Source: Peteryoungia ipomoeae
GTDB lineage: Bacteria > Pseudomonadota > Alphaproteobacteria > Rhizobiales > Rhizobiaceae
NCBI RefSeq assembly: GCF_004912165.1
Contig: NZ_STGV01000005.1
Coordinates: 248,001 to 312,000, forward strand
Direction: 5' to 3'
DNA: 64,000 nucleotides
This document shows, piece by piece, positions 17,256 through 26,929 of the stretch. The notes below the pieces were generated by a model. That model saw only the letters and a program-made list of their open reading frames with translations, was not told the DNA's origin and searched no databases. Each line of letters opens with the position of its first letter. The first letter of the stretch is position 1. Both the position numbers and the translations under genes were made by a program.

Positions 17256-18698
17256 ATGAGCGAAAAGACCTACCCGGTATACGGCGAGATCACCGGCCCG
17301 ATCGTGATGATCGGCTTCGGGTCGATCGGCCGCGGCACCCTGCCGCTGATCGAACGCCACTTCAAGTTCGACAAGAGCCGGATGGTCGTCATCGACCCGC
17401 GCAACGACGAAGCGGAACTGCTCGCCAAGCACGGCATCAAGCATATCCAGGCGCATGTCACCAAGGACAACTACAAGAAGCTCCTGAAGCCGCTTCTGAC
17501 GGAAGGCGAAGGCCAGGGCTTCTGCGTCAACCTCTCGGTCGACACCGGCTCGTTGGATCTGATGAAGCTCTGCCGCAAGCTCGACGTGCTTTACATCGAC
17601 ACCGTCGTCGAGCCCTGGCTCGGCTTCTACTTCGACAAGAACATGAAGAATTCCGAGCGCACCAACTACGCGCTGCGCGAGACCGTTCGCCAGGAAAAGG
17701 CAAAGAATCCAGGCGGTTCGACGGCCGTTTCAACCTGCGGTGCAAATCCGGGCATGGTGTCCTGGTTCGTCAAGCAGGGCCTGGTCAACCTTGCCCATGA
17801 AATCGGCCTGAAGTTCGAGGAACCGGACCAGAACGACCGCGAAGGCTGGGCCAGGCTGATGAAGAAGGTCGGCGTCAAGGGCGTGCACATCGCCGAGCGC
17901 GACACCCAGCGCACCAAGAACCCGAAGCCGCTCAACGTCTTTTGGAACACCTGGTCGGCGGAAGGCTTCATCTCGGAAGGCCTGCAGCCCTCTGAACTCG
18001 GCTGGGGCACCCATGAAAACTGGATGCCGAAAAACGCCAAGAAGCACAAGAAGGGCTGCAAGGCCGCGATCTATCTGGAACAGCCGGGTGCCAACACCCG
18101 CGTGCGCACCTGGTGCCCGACGCCGGGCCCGCAATACGGCTTCCTCGTCACCCACAACGAGTCGATCTCGATTGCCGACTACTTCACCGTCGAGAAGGAC
18201 GGCGAAGTCGTCTATCGTCCGACCTGCCACTATGCCTATCATCCGGCCAATGACGCGGTTCTGTCGCTGCATGAAATGTTCGGCAATGGCGGCAATCAGC
18301 AGCCTGTCCTGCACGTCCTGAACGAGGACGAACTCGTCGACGGCGTCGACGAACTCGGCGTGCTGCTCTACGGCCACGAGAAGAACGCCTACTGGTACGG
18401 TTCGCGCCTGTCGCTGGAAGAGACGCGCCGCATCGCGCCTTATCAGAACGCCACCGGCCTGCAGGTGACCTCCGCCGTGCTCGCCGGCATGGTCTGGGCG
18501 CTGGAAAACCCGAAGGCCGGCATCGTCGAGGCCGACGAGATGGATTACAAGCGCTGCCTCGAAGTGCAGTCGCCCTATCTCGGCCCGGTCGAAGGCCACT
18601 ACACCGACTGGACCCCGCTCGACGGTCGCCCGGGCCTCTTCCCGGAAGACCTCGACGAGAAGGATCCTTGGCAGTTCAAGAACATCCTCGTCCGTTGA
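17256..18698 (+). CDS. hss: Homospermidine synthase
   Basis: A 480-residue NAD-dependent homospermidine synthase, which joins two putrescines (or putrescine and spermidine) into sym-homospermidine, the main polyamine of many rhizobia. The nucleotide-binding start VMIGFGSIGRGTLPLIERH (residues ~16-34) and the saccharopine-dehydrogenase-like body (VDTVVEPWLG-like segment, STCGANPGMVSWF, WGTHENWMP) match the family. The ATG at 17256 has AAGGAG 6 bp upstream. Two hairpins lie in the 5' leader. The protein is full length. Confidence 0.95.
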   Translation: MSEKTYPVYGEITGPIVMIGFGSIGRGTLPLIERHFKFDKSRMVVIDPRNDEAELLAKHGIKHIQAHVTKDNYKKLLKPLLTEGEGQGFCVNLSVDTGSLDLMKLCRKLDVLYIDTVVEPWLGFYFDKNMKNSERTNYALRETVRQEKAKNPGGSTAVSTCGANPGMVSWFVKQGLVNLAHEIGLKFEEPDQNDREGWARLMKKVGVKGVHIAERDTQRTKNPKPLNVFWNTWSAEGFISEGLQPSELGWGTHENWMPKNAKKHKKGCKAAIYLEQPGANTRVRTWCPTPGPQYGFLVTHNESISIADYFTVEKDGEVVYRPTCHYAYHPANDAVLSLHEMFGNGGNQQPVLHVLNEDELVDGVDELGVLLYGHEKNAYWYGSRLSLEETRRIAPYQNATGLQVTSAVLAGMVWALENPKAGIVEADEMDYKRCLEVQSPYLGPVEGHYTDWTPLDGRPGLFPEDLDEKDPWQFKNILVR

Positions 18699-18717
18699 TC
18701 GGGAAGGAACACAAGAC

Positions 18718-18746
18718 GAAGCCTGCTTCTTAACCGAGCAGGCTTC
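18718..18746 (+). terminator. Hairpin after hss
   Basis: A perfect 10-bp stem GAAGCCTGCT/AGCAGGCTTC with a 9-base loop lies 20 bp after the hss stop. It lacks a T-run, so it may act as an mRNA 3'-end stabiliser or a weak terminator. Confidence 0.45.
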
Positions 18747-18895
18747 GCATGTCGCAGATGCGCCACAGCAAGGCCGGGATAAGCACCCTCACCCGGTCTC
18801 CACGCCTTGCTTTGGCCGATCCTTCACGGCATGGTTCCAAATGATACACAATGGCTGCCGATTAATTCCGGAGGCCACTCAGGTGGGAGCAACCA

Positions 18896-19261
18896 ATGAA
18901 CATTCGTGCCATCACGGCGATCGCAGCCTGCAGCCTCGCCCTCTCCTCATGCTACAGCACGGGTCCGGCCCGGCAATTGCCAGCTGTTCAACAGGGACCG
19001 TCCATTGAGGGCGCATGGGTCGATCCGAACGGCATCGTATCGACCTTCCAGGGCGGCACCTTCAGCACGCGGACGACGGACAGCAATCAGCTGCTCGCCT
19101 CCGGTTCCTATGTGTTGCAGAACGAGCGCCTGGTCGAGATCAACATGACCTCGCTGGTGCGCAACACCCGCCAGAAGGTAAACTGCGCACTGGTCACGCC
19201 GAGCCAGCTCAACTGCACCTCCGACAGCGGTGCACAGTTCTCGCTTGCGCGCCGCGCCTGA
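18896..19261 (+). CDS. Omp10-type outer-membrane lipoprotein
   Basis: This 121-residue lipoprotein has a signal peptide with lipobox LSSC ending at Cys19, the expected lipidation site. The mature part resembles Brucella Omp10 in length and layout: SIEGAWVDPNGIVSTF, then GSYVLQNERLVEINM and the late cysteine pair in KVNCALVTPSQLNCTS. It would sit in the outer membrane facing the periplasm or surface. It stands alone with a strong terminator downstream. The name rests on pattern similarity, not on a search. Confidence 0.8.
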   Translation: MNIRAITAIAACSLALSSCYSTGPARQLPAVQQGPSIEGAWVDPNGIVSTFQGGTFSTRTTDSNQLLASGSYVLQNERLVEINMTSLVRNTRQKVNCALVTPSQLNCTSDSGAQFSLARRA

Positions 19262-19283
19262 TCGCGCCTTTCCATATGAGACG

Positions 19284-19311
19284 AAAAAGCGGCCACTGGC
19301 CGCTTTTTTTT
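19284..19311 (+). terminator. Terminator after the omp10-like gene
   Basis: Stem AAAAAGCGGCC/GGCCGCTTTTT with loop ACT, continuing into a run of eight T. A textbook intrinsic terminator. Confidence 0.88.
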
Positions 19312-19464
19312 CGCTCTTCAGCCAAACCTAACATGCAACACGGCCTGCCTTTTTTCTTGCCCTTCCGCGGGCTTGATGAAAACATTGGGGTCTGCGCGAG
19401 ACGGGATTGTTGTCATGAAGACCTGCAATCTTTCGGCGCCACGGGAAAACAGGAGACTCTATCG

Positions 19465-21444
19465 ATGTTCAGACAGGTGAAAATTGGCCTTTTCAGCGCT
19501 TCGGTCTTGGCACTGAGTGCAGGTGCGGCCTTTGCCGATTTCGAGCTCAACATCCTGCACATCAACGATCTGCATTCGCGCATCGAAGCGATCAGCAAAT
19601 CAGACTCCACCTGCTCTGCCGAAGATGCGGCGAAGAACGAATGCTTTGGCGGGATTGCACGCGTCAAGGCGGCCATCGACGCCCGCCGGGCCGAACTGAA
19701 TGGCAAGAATGTCCTGACGCTCGATGCGGGCGACCAGTTCCAGGGCTCTCTCTTCTACACCACCTACAAGAGCGCACCGATCGCCGAGTTCATGAACGCG
19801 ATCACCTTTGATGCCATGGCCGTCGGCAACCACGAATTTGATGATGGTCCAGAGGAACTGGCAAAGTTCATTGATGCGCTGAAGTTCCCGATCATCTCGG
19901 GCAATACGCTTGCAGGCCTGAACACGCCGATCGCCGACAAGATCAAGCCTTACATCGTCAAGGAATTCGGCACGGAAAAGGTTGCCGTCGTCTCGGTGCT
20001 GGCGACCGACACGGACGAGACCTCGTCACCGGGCGACGGCGTCCTGTTTGCCGATGAAATCAGCTACCTGAAGGAAGCCGTGAGCGAGCTTGAAGGCCAG
20101 GGCGTCAACAAGATCGTCCTGCTTTCGCATGTTGGCTATGTCAGGGATCAGGAGATCGCCAAGGCCGTCGATGGCATCGACGTGATCGTCGGCGGCCATA
20201 GCCACACGCTCCTGTCCAACACAGACGAAAAGGCGCAAGGGCCCTATCCGACCCTGGTCAAAAACCCGGCCGGCAAGGATGTGCCGATCGTTCAGGCCTA
20301 TGCCTATTCGAAGTATCTCGGCGACCTGACGGTTGTCTTCGATGACCAGGGTGCCGTGACGTCGGCCAAGGGCGAACCGAAACTCCTTGATGCCTCGGTC
20401 ACGCCGGATGAGGGCTTTGTCGCCAAGGTCGCGGAACTTGCCGGTCCGATCGAAGAGCTGAAGCAGAAGGAAATCGGCTCCACCTCCGAAGCGATCGACG
20501 GCTCGCGCGAGACCTGCCGCGCCAAGGAATGCGCCATGGGCAACCTCGTTGCCGACGCCATGGTGGACCGCCTGCAGGATCAGGGCGTGACCATCGCGAT
20601 CCAGAATGGCGGCGGTCTGCGCGCCTCGATCGACGCCGGCACCGTGACCATGGGCGAAGTCCTCACCGTCCTGCCCTTCCAGAACTCGCTGGCCTCCTTC
20701 CAGCTGAAGGGCTCCGACATCGTGGCCGCCCTCGAAAACGGCGTCGGCCAGGTCGAGGAAGCCGCCGGTCGCTTCCCGCAGGTCTCCGGCCTGAAATATG
20801 CCTTTGATGCCTCCAAGCCAGCCGGCAGCCGAGTCTCCGACGTTCAGGTGAAGGTCGGCGATGGCTTCGCCGCCATCGACGCGGACACCATCTATGGCGT
20901 TGCGACAAACAACTACATGCGCTCCGGTGGTGACGGCTACAAGATCTTCGCAACCGCTGGCCAGAACGCCTATGACTTCGGACCGGGCCTCGAATCCGTG
21001 GTCGCCGACTACATTGCCAAAACCGGCGCCTACAAGCCCTATACCGACGGTCGCATCACAGTGATTGAAGCGGCGGCAGCGCCGGCAGCAGAAACCCCGG
21101 CGGCTGACGCACCGGCTGCAGACGCAGCCCCAGCGGCCCCCGCACCTGCAACCTCGCAGGCTGCTCCCGCCGCAACCACGCCCGCCCCGGCAACAACGGA
21201 GGCTGCTCCTGCCGCAACCGAAACCGCTCCGGCCGCAGCCGAGGCAACAGCAGCACCAGCCGAGACGCCGATGTCTCCGACGGCCGGCAGCACGCATGTG
21301 ATCGTGCGTGGCGACAACCTTTGGAAGCTTGCCGAACAGGTCTACGGCGACGGCAACAAGTGGCGCCAGATTGCAAAGGCAAACAGGCTGCGCAATCCAA
21401 GCCGTCTTCACGTCGGCCAGGCACTGCAATTGCCGGCCAAGTAA
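19465..21444 (+). CDS. Periplasmic 5'-nucleotidase with C-terminal LysM domain
   Basis: This 659-residue exported UshA-type nucleotidase has a signal peptide at residues 1-24. The metallophosphatase domain (about 25-260) shows NILHINDLHSR, TLDAGDQFQG, AVGNHEFDDG, LLSHVGY and VGGHSHT, giving the complete metal-ligand set. The 5'-nucleotidase C-terminal domain follows (QNGGGLRASIDAG). An Ala/Pro/Thr linker (~535-605) leads to a LysM module (VIVRGDNLWKLAEQVYGDG), which should bind peptidoglycan. It would hydrolyse nucleotides for salvage. ATG 19465 has AGGAG 9 bp upstream; the much longer open frame upstream is not coding. Confidence 0.93.
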   Translation: MFRQVKIGLFSASVLALSAGAAFADFELNILHINDLHSRIEAISKSDSTCSAEDAAKNECFGGIARVKAAIDARRAELNGKNVLTLDAGDQFQGSLFYTTYKSAPIAEFMNAITFDAMAVGNHEFDDGPEELAKFIDALKFPIISGNTLAGLNTPIADKIKPYIVKEFGTEKVAVVSVLATDTDETSSPGDGVLFADEISYLKEAVSELEGQGVNKIVLLSHVGYVRDQEIAKAVDGIDVIVGGHSHTLLSNTDEKAQGPYPTLVKNPAGKDVPIVQAYAYSKYLGDLTVVFDDQGAVTSAKGEPKLLDASVTPDEGFVAKVAELAGPIEELKQKEIGSTSEAIDGSRETCRAKECAMGNLVADAMVDRLQDQGVTIAIQNGGGLRASIDAGTVTMGEVLTVLPFQNSLASFQLKGSDIVAALENGVGQVEEAAGRFPQVSGLKYAFDASKPAGSRVSDVQVKVGDGFAAIDADTIYGVATNNYMRSGGDGYKIFATAGQNAYDFGPGLESVVADYIAKTGAYKPYTDGRITVIEAAAAPAAETPAADAPAADAAPAAPAPATSQAAPAATTPAPATTEAAPAATETAPAAAEATAAPAETPMSPTAGSTHVIVRGDNLWKLAEQVYGDGNKWRQIAKANRLRNPSRLHVGQALQLPAK

Positions 21445-21466
21445 GACCCTTTGCCGCATCAACAGG

Positions 21467-21496
21467 GCCGGTCCGGACTTTTCCGGGCCGGCTTTT
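21467..21496 (+). terminator. Terminator after the nucleotidase gene
   Basis: An 11-bp GC-rich stem containing one G-U pair, with loop CTTT, followed by TTTT. Confidence 0.75.
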
Positions 21497-21565
21497 GCTT
21501 TTATCAGATGATCCCAACCGCTTATTGTGACGTAACGGGTCTGACCGTTTCACCAGGATAGTATC

Positions 21566-22600
21566 ATGACCGAACGCCCCGCCCATTGGCCCGCTGACCA
21601 CCCCGCCGTCAACTTCGGCAAGGTCGGCGTTCTCCTCGTCAATCTCGGTACACCCGATGGCACGGATTACAAATCCATGCGTCGCTATCTCGAGGAATTT
21701 CTGACGGACCGGCGCGTTATCGAATGGTCTAGGCTCTACTGGTATCCGATCCTCTACGGCATCGTCTTGAACAAGCGTCCGCAGAAGGTCGGCAAAGCCT
21801 ATGAGGAGATCTGGAACAAGGATCTCGATGAGAGCTATCTGCGCACCTACACCCGCAGCCAGGCCGAAAAGCTCGCAGAGTCGCTGAAGGATCTGCCGAA
21901 CGTGCATGTCGACTGGGCCATGCGCTATGGCAAGCCGGCGATCCAGGCCAAGATGAACGAGATGCAGAAGGCCGGCTGCGAAAAGATCCTCGTCTATCCG
22001 CTCTATCCGCATTATGCAGCGGCAACCACGGCGACCGTCAACGACGAGGCGTTCAAGGCGCTGTTGAAAATGCGCTGGCAGCCGGCTCTCCGCACTGTAC
22101 CGCAATATGCCGACGATCCGGTCTATATCGCCGCCCTTGCCAACTCGATCAACCAGCATCTGGCCACCCTCGACTGGGAGCCCGAGCTGGTCATCACCTC
22201 CTATCACGGCATTCCAAAATCCTACTTCCTGAAGGGCGACCCCTATCACTGCCAGTGTCACAAGACGACGCGGCTGTTGCGCGAGCATCTCGGCTGGGAA
22301 AAGGACAGACTGATGGTCACCTTCCAGTCCCGTTTCGGGCCGGAGGAATGGCTGCAGCCCTATACCGACAAGACCGTCGAGAAACTGGCACAGGAAGGGG
22401 TCAAGCGGATTGCCATCATCAATCCCGGCTTCGTGTCGGACTGCCTCGAAACACTGGAGGAGATCGCGGGTGAAGCCGGCGAGGACTTCCTGCACAATGG
22501 CGGCGAAAAATTCACCCATATCCCCTGTCTGAACGACAGTGCCGAAGGCATGCGCGTGATCGAACATATCGTGCGCAAGGAGCTGCAGGGCTGGGTCTGA
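21566..22600 (+). CDS. hemH: Ferrochelatase
   Basis: This 344-residue ferrochelatase inserts Fe2+ into protoporphyrin IX, the last step of heme synthesis. Marks are KVGVLLVNLGTPDGTDY, then VDWAMRYGKPAI, the YPLYPHYAAATT segment, the metal-site His in SYHGIPKSYFLKGDPY, and FQSRFGPEEWLQPYTDKT. The late catalytic Glu lies in the GFVSDCLETLEE block. It has the full length of the rhizobial enzyme and no cysteine-cluster extension. It starts 121 bp after the nucleotidase stop, beyond a terminator, so it has its own promoter. Confidence 0.96.
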   Translation: MTERPAHWPADHPAVNFGKVGVLLVNLGTPDGTDYKSMRRYLEEFLTDRRVIEWSRLYWYPILYGIVLNKRPQKVGKAYEEIWNKDLDESYLRTYTRSQAEKLAESLKDLPNVHVDWAMRYGKPAIQAKMNEMQKAGCEKILVYPLYPHYAAATTATVNDEAFKALLKMRWQPALRTVPQYADDPVYIAALANSINQHLATLDWEPELVITSYHGIPKSYFLKGDPYHCQCHKTTRLLREHLGWEKDRLMVTFQSRFGPEEWLQPYTDKTVEKLAQEGVKRIAIINPGFVSDCLETLEEIAGEAGEDFLHNGGEKFTHIPCLNDSAEGMRVIEHIVRKELQGWV

Positions 22601-23113
22601 CCAAGCAGGCTCCTGCCATTAGCGGTCGCATCAAACCGAAGCACAGGCGCAAGCCGGACGATGGGCCGCTTTGGTTGACGATCCCAATCCCGGGGCAGCA
22701 AATGCTGACCCGGGACAGCTCTCGACTGTTGAAACTTTAGGCAATCGCGAGGGCAAATGCCCAAAAAAAGTATGTTTGCCCTCGTGCTGCGTTTGTCCGC
22801 GCAGGTGGCTTTTCATCGGATACAGGGGCAAAAACACCACTTTCCTGCAACTCTGACGAAGCGGCTTAGGGCAAGGCGCCTAATTGCCGGCAGGCAGCCT
22901 GGGTGCAATCCAGCGTGAAAATATATTTATATTCCAATATTTAAGCCGAAGCAGTTGCAGCGGCAACACAACCGTTCACAACCGAGATGCTACTCCTCTC
23001 CATGCGTCCCGCTAAACCATTGTATTTTACGCAAGTTTTAGTTCCGCGACCGCTAATATTAATACTCCTTTTAACAATGATACCTAGAATACAGGGGATT
23101 GAAGGAGACCCCC
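22601..23113 (+). other. 513-bp intergenic region with tandem hairpins
   Basis: No credible gene was found. It contains two strong inverted repeats. The first is TCCCGGG...CCCGGGA with an inner CAGC/GCTG (22688-22715). The second is CGAGGGCAAA...TTTGCCCTCG with a 17-base loop (22748-22784). Neither has a clear T-run. From about 22915 the sequence turns AT-rich (ATATTTATATTCC, TAATATTAATA) and presumably holds the promoter of the Cache-like gene at 23114. Confidence 0.55.
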
Positions 23114-23722
23114 ATGTTGTTCAAACGCGCAATGCTTGCCTCTGTTGTACTTGCCACGTCCGCCCTGCCCGCCCTCGCTGAACCGCCGGCACCGGACGTG
23201 AAGAAGCTGATTACGCCTGAACTCGTGCAGGAAATGCGCGACATGATCGGTGTCGAAATCGTCAAGGTTTCCATCGCGGCTCAGAACAATCAGATCGGCG
23301 ACATCGACCAGGCCAAGATCGACGAACTGGACAACCAGTGGAAGGCAGAGCGCGAGGCAGCCGACAAGCCGCTTATTGCAGCGACATTGTCCAGCCCCCT
23401 CTCGGTCTACCTTGCCCGCCTACAGGGCAAGTCGCTCGGTCTCTACGCCGAAATCTTCGTCATGGATAAGAACGGCCTGAACGTCGGCCAGAGCTCGGTC
23501 ACGAGCGATTTCTGGCAGGGTGACGAAGGCAAGTTCCAGAAGACCTATGACGTCTCGGAGACAGCTCTCTTCATCGACGAGGCTGAATGGGATGACGAAG
23601 CCAAGATCTGGCGCAACCAGGTCAGCTTCACCGTCACAGACGCAGCCAATGCCAAGATTGGCGCCGTCACCGTCGAACTCAACCTGACTGAACTTGAGCG
23701 CCGTAGCCAATCCGGCGCCTGA
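23114..23722 (+). CDS. Periplasmic Cache/PDC-like sensory protein
   Basis: This 202-residue exported protein has a signal peptide (MLFKRAMLASVVLATSA, cleavage near ALAE at residue 22). The mature part has a long first helix, then a PDC/Cache-like sheet: YAEIFVMDKNGLNVGQSSVT, SDFWQGDEGKFQKTY, VSFTVTDAANAKIGAVTVEL. It has no membrane helix or output domain. GAAGGAG lies 6 bp before the ATG at 23114. It sits 71 bp upstream of a chemoreceptor whose own periplasmic region is short and helical. It may therefore be a soluble ligand-binding partner of that receptor. That role is inference. Confidence 0.72.
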   Translation: MLFKRAMLASVVLATSALPALAEPPAPDVKKLITPELVQEMRDMIGVEIVKVSIAAQNNQIGDIDQAKIDELDNQWKAEREAADKPLIAATLSSPLSVYLARLQGKSLGLYAEIFVMDKNGLNVGQSSVTSDFWQGDEGKFQKTYDVSETALFIDEAEWDDEAKIWRNQVSFTVTDAANAKIGAVTVELNLTELERRSQSGA

Positions 23723-23793
23723 TCCATTCCGCGGCGCCATGATGGCGATCGTTTCCCACCTGTGCCGCAATATCCATTCGAGGCAGACACGAT

Positions 23794-25740
23794 ATGCTGA
23801 ACAATATTTCCGTCACGACCAAGGGGCTGGTTGCATTCAGTCTGCTTGCCGTGATCGCCATCGCAAGTTCGACGCTGATTTACAACCGCACTATCACAGC
23901 AAACGCGTTGGTGGCTGAAGCCGAAAAGGTTGACACACTCCGCGAGACGGCTGCCGAATATTCTGATGACATCTACGTCACGGATCTGAAGCTGAAAAGC
24001 TTTCTGCTGACCGGTAACCGGGCTTACGCCGCGGAAGTGGACGAACTGCGCGCAGAAATGAACGCTGACGCTGAAGCTATTCGGAAGCTCTTTGCGGCCG
24101 AGGCGCCGGCGGAAGCGCCCGCGATGCAGCAGGCCTTCGAAGCCATCGCCGAATGGCAGACGAACTTCGTCGAGCGCCAAGTCCTCCTGATGCGCGATCC
24201 TGCTACCGTGGAACTCGCTCGCGCTATTGAAGTGAGCGGCGAGGGCGAGGCCGTGGTTGGCAGGGCGCAGGGAAGCGTCAAGCAGGCCATGGATCTTCTG
24301 ACAGCTCGCAGTACCCTGGCCGAGCAGCAGCAGACGCAAGCGCTGAAATCTGTCGAAACGATCGCCCTTGGCGCCGCAATTGCCGTCGCCCTGGCAGCCG
24401 CTCTCATGGCATTCCTGAACTATCGCCTCGTATCGCGCCCCCTCGCCCAGCTGGCAACCGCTACGGACAGGCTCTCCAAGGGTGACCTGAGTGTGACGAT
24501 TACCTCCGGCGGCAAGGATGAGATCGGTCAGATGGCTGCGTCCATGCAGATCTTCCGTGAAGCGGCTGTCGCCAACAAGCGCCTGGAATCCGAAGCCGAA
24601 GACAACCGCCGGCAGGCTGAACTGGATCGGATCAACGCGCAGCAGCGTGCCGAGGCCGATGCCGCCGAACGTCTGCGCATTGCCACCTCCGGTCTGGCCG
24701 CCGGTCTGAAGCGCCTTTCCGAAGGCGACCTCGCCTTCCAGCTGACCGAAGCCTTCGCCCCGGATTTCGAACAGCTGCGTCACGACTTCAACACGTCGAT
24801 CCGCCAGCTCAACAACACCATGTCCGCGATCATGAACAGCGTCGCCACCATGGAAACCGGCACCCGCGAAATTGCCACGGGCTCGGACCAGCTGTCGAAG
24901 CGGACCGAACAGCAGGCAGCGTCGCTCGAGGAAACCGCCGCCGCCGTCGAAGAGATCACGGCCAATGTGTCGAGCTCGACCAAGCGGACGGAAGAGGCCC
25001 GCGGCGTTGCGGCCAAGGCCAATACCTCCGCCACCCAGTCGTCGGAAGTTGTGTCCAAGGCCGAAGAAGCCATGCGCCGCATCGAGGACAGCTCGCAGCA
25101 GATCTCCAACATCATCGGCGTCATCGATGAAATCGCCTTCCAGACCAACCTGCTCGCATTGAATGCCGGCGTCGAAGCAGCGCGTGCCGGTGAAGCCGGC
25201 AAGGGCTTTGCGGTTGTCGCTCAGGAAGTGCGTGAACTGGCCCAGCGTTCGGCTCAGGCAGCCAAGGAAATCAAGGCCCTGATCCAGAACTCCTCAACCG
25301 AAGTTGCAGGTGGTGTCGATCTCGTCCGCAAGACCGGCGAGGCGCTGCGCACCATCGGTGGCCTGATCACCGAGATGAACACGCATATGGATGCGATCGC
25401 CATCTCTGCCCGCGAGCAGTCGACCGGCCTTTCGGAAGTCAACCAGGCCGTCAACTCGATGGACCAGACGACCCAGCAGAACGCAGCTATGGTGGAAGAA
25501 TCGAACGCCGCCTCCGCAGCGCTTGCAGCCGAAGCGGGCAAACTGCGCGAACTGATCACCCAGTTCAGCATCGACGGTTCGCAGAACGCCCAGGTCGGCG
25601 CGCTCCGCCAGACGGCCCAGGCCATGGCCCGTCCGCAGGCGACCCACAGCGCAGCACCTGCTCCGGCACCGCGCCGTGCGGCAGCTCCAATGACGCACGG
25701 CAACGCCGCCGTTTCGCGCGACAACTGGGAAGAATTCTGA
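23794..25740 (+). CDS. Methyl-accepting chemotaxis protein with CheR-binding tail
   Basis: A 648-residue inner-membrane chemoreceptor. TM1 is about residues 12-30, a helical periplasmic region runs ~31-187, and TM2 ~188-210. HAMP starts at [18 protein letters not shown], and a second HAMP-like segment lies near residue 300 ([11 protein letters not shown]). The signalling hairpin tip [19 protein letters not shown] is intact. The final residues NWEEF resemble the NWETF pentapeptide that tethers CheR and CheB to high-abundance receptors, after an Ala/Pro-rich flexible linker. Ligand unknown; the preceding Cache-like protein is a candidate partner. Confidence 0.94.
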   Translation: MLNNISVTTKGLVAFSLLAVIAIASSTLIYNRTITANALVAEAEKVDTLRETAAEYSDDIYVTDLKLKSFLLTGNRAYAAEVDELRAEMNADAEAIRKLFAAEAPAEAPAMQQAFEAIAEWQTNFVERQVLLMRDPATVELARAIEVSGEGEAVVGRAQGSVKQAMDLLTARSTLAEQQQTQALKSVETIALGAAIAVALAAALMAFLNYRLVSRPLAQLATATDRLSKGDLSVTITSGGKDEIGQMAASMQIFREAAVANKRLESEAEDNRRQAELDRINAQQRAEADAAERLRIATSGLAAGLKRLSEGDLAFQLTEAFAPDFEQLRHDFNTSIRQLNNTMSAIMNSVATMETGTREIATGSDQLSKRTEQQAASLEETAAAVEEITANVSSSTKRTEEARGVAAKANTSATQSSEVVSKAEEAMRRIEDSSQQISNIIGVIDEIAFQTNLLALNAGVEAARAGEAGKGFAVVAQEVRELAQRSAQAAKEIKALIQNSSTEVAGGVDLVRKTGEALRTIGGLITEMNTHMDAIAISAREQSTGLSEVNQAVNSMDQTTQQNAAMVEESNAASAALAAEAGKLRELITQFSIDGSQNAQVGALRQTAQAMARPQATHSAAPAPAPRRAAAPMTHGNAAVSRDNWEEF

Positions 25741-25765
25741 AAGCCAGCCAAATGATTAAGACAGA

Positions 25766-25792
25766 GGGCGGGATCGAAGGTCCCGCCCTTTT
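25766..25792 (+). terminator. Terminator after the chemoreceptor gene
   Basis: An 8-bp stem GGGCGGGA/TCCCGCCC with a 7-base loop, followed by TTTT. Confidence 0.82.
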
Positions 25793-25904
25793 GCTATTGT
25801 ATGGCATCCCAACCGCGTGACACACACCGCTTGCATTCACGGGCTAAAGTCCCGATGTTAAGGCGGAAACCAAGAAAAATGCCCTAGCGGGCCGGGAGTA
25901 GAAA

Positions 25905-26924
25905 ATGCCGTTTGCAGGTCCGGATATTGTCATCATCGCAGTCGTCGCGCTGGTTATCCTCGTTCTCTTTGCGGGGATAAAGACGGTACCGCAGGGGTAT
26001 CGCTACACGATCGAACGGTTTGGCCGCTATACCCGCACGCTGGAACCGGGCCTCAATATCATCGTTCCCTTCTTTGAGCGCATCGGCGCCAAGATGAACG
26101 TGATGGAACAGGTTCTGGACGTTCCGACCCAGGAGGTCATCACCAAGGACAATGCTTCGGTCTCCGCCGATGCGGTCGCCTTCTACCAGATCCTCAATGC
26201 TGCCGAAGCGGCCTATCAGGTTGCGAACCTGGAAAACGCCATCCTCAATCTGACCATGACCAATATCCGCTCGGTCATGGGATCGATGGACCTCGACGAA
26301 CTGCTTTCCAACCGCGAAGTCATCAACGACCGCCTGCTGCGCGTGGTTGACGAGGCCGTCCGCCCCTGGGGTATCAAGGTCACCCGCGTCGAGATCAAGG
26401 ACATCCAGCCGCCGGTCGACCTCGTCGACGCCATGGGCCGCCAGATGAAGGCCGAGCGCGAAAAGCGCGCCCAGGTTCTCGAAGCCGAAGGTTTCCGTAA
26501 CGCCCAGATCCTGCGCGCCGAAGGAGCCAAGCAATCGGCCATCCTGCAGGCCGAAGGCCAGCGCGAAGCTGCCTATCGCGAGGCGGAAGCGCGCGAACGT
26601 CTGGCCGAAGCCGAAGCCAAGGCAACCCGCATGGTGTCCGAAGCCATCTCTGCCGGTGATATCAACGCCATCAACTACTTCGTTGCCCAGAAGTACACGG
26701 AAGCCATGGCCTCCATCGGCACGGCGAACAATGCCAAGGTCGTGCTGATGCCGATGGAAGCGTCATCGCTGATCGGCTCGCTTGGTGGCATCGGTGCCAT
26801 TGCCAAGGAAGTCTTCGGCGGTGAGCAACAGCGCCCTGCCCCGACTGCACCGCGCCCCGCGGCAGCCGCCCCCGTTCGCAGCACGCCGCCGGCTGGCAAC
26901 CCTTTTGACCCCAATCGCGAGTGA
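25905..26924 (+). CDS. qmcA: SPFH/stomatin-like membrane protease-associated protein
   Basis: This 339-residue SPFH-domain protein has an N-terminal membrane helix (~7-26) followed by [27 protein letters not shown] sequence, the core of the band-7 domain. A long Ala/Glu coiled coil follows ([19 protein letters not shown], repeated AEG...A units) and a Pro-rich tail. QmcA-type proteins form large membrane-associated assemblies and scaffold lipid microdomains or FtsH-like proteases. It overlaps or abuts the NfeD-like gene, the widespread SPFH-NfeD pairing. It has full family length. Confidence 0.92.
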   Translation: MPFAGPDIVIIAVVALVILVLFAGIKTVPQGYRYTIERFGRYTRTLEPGLNIIVPFFERIGAKMNVMEQVLDVPTQEVITKDNASVSADAVAFYQILNAAEAAYQVANLENAILNLTMTNIRSVMGSMDLDELLSNREVINDRLLRVVDEAVRPWGIKVTRVEIKDIQPPVDLVDAMGRQMKAEREKRAQVLEAEGFRNAQILRAEGAKQSAILQAEGQREAAYREAEARERLAEAEAKATRMVSEAISAGDINAINYFVAQKYTEAMASIGTANNAKVVLMPMEASSLIGSLGGIGAIAKEVFGGEQQRPAPTAPRPAAAAPVRSTPPAGNPFDPNRE

Positions 26925-26929
26925 TCGCC

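Noticed and set aside
22671..22856. 61-codon open frame in the hemH downstream gap
   Set aside because: No ribosome-binding site, no recognisable protein pattern, and it runs through the two hairpins.
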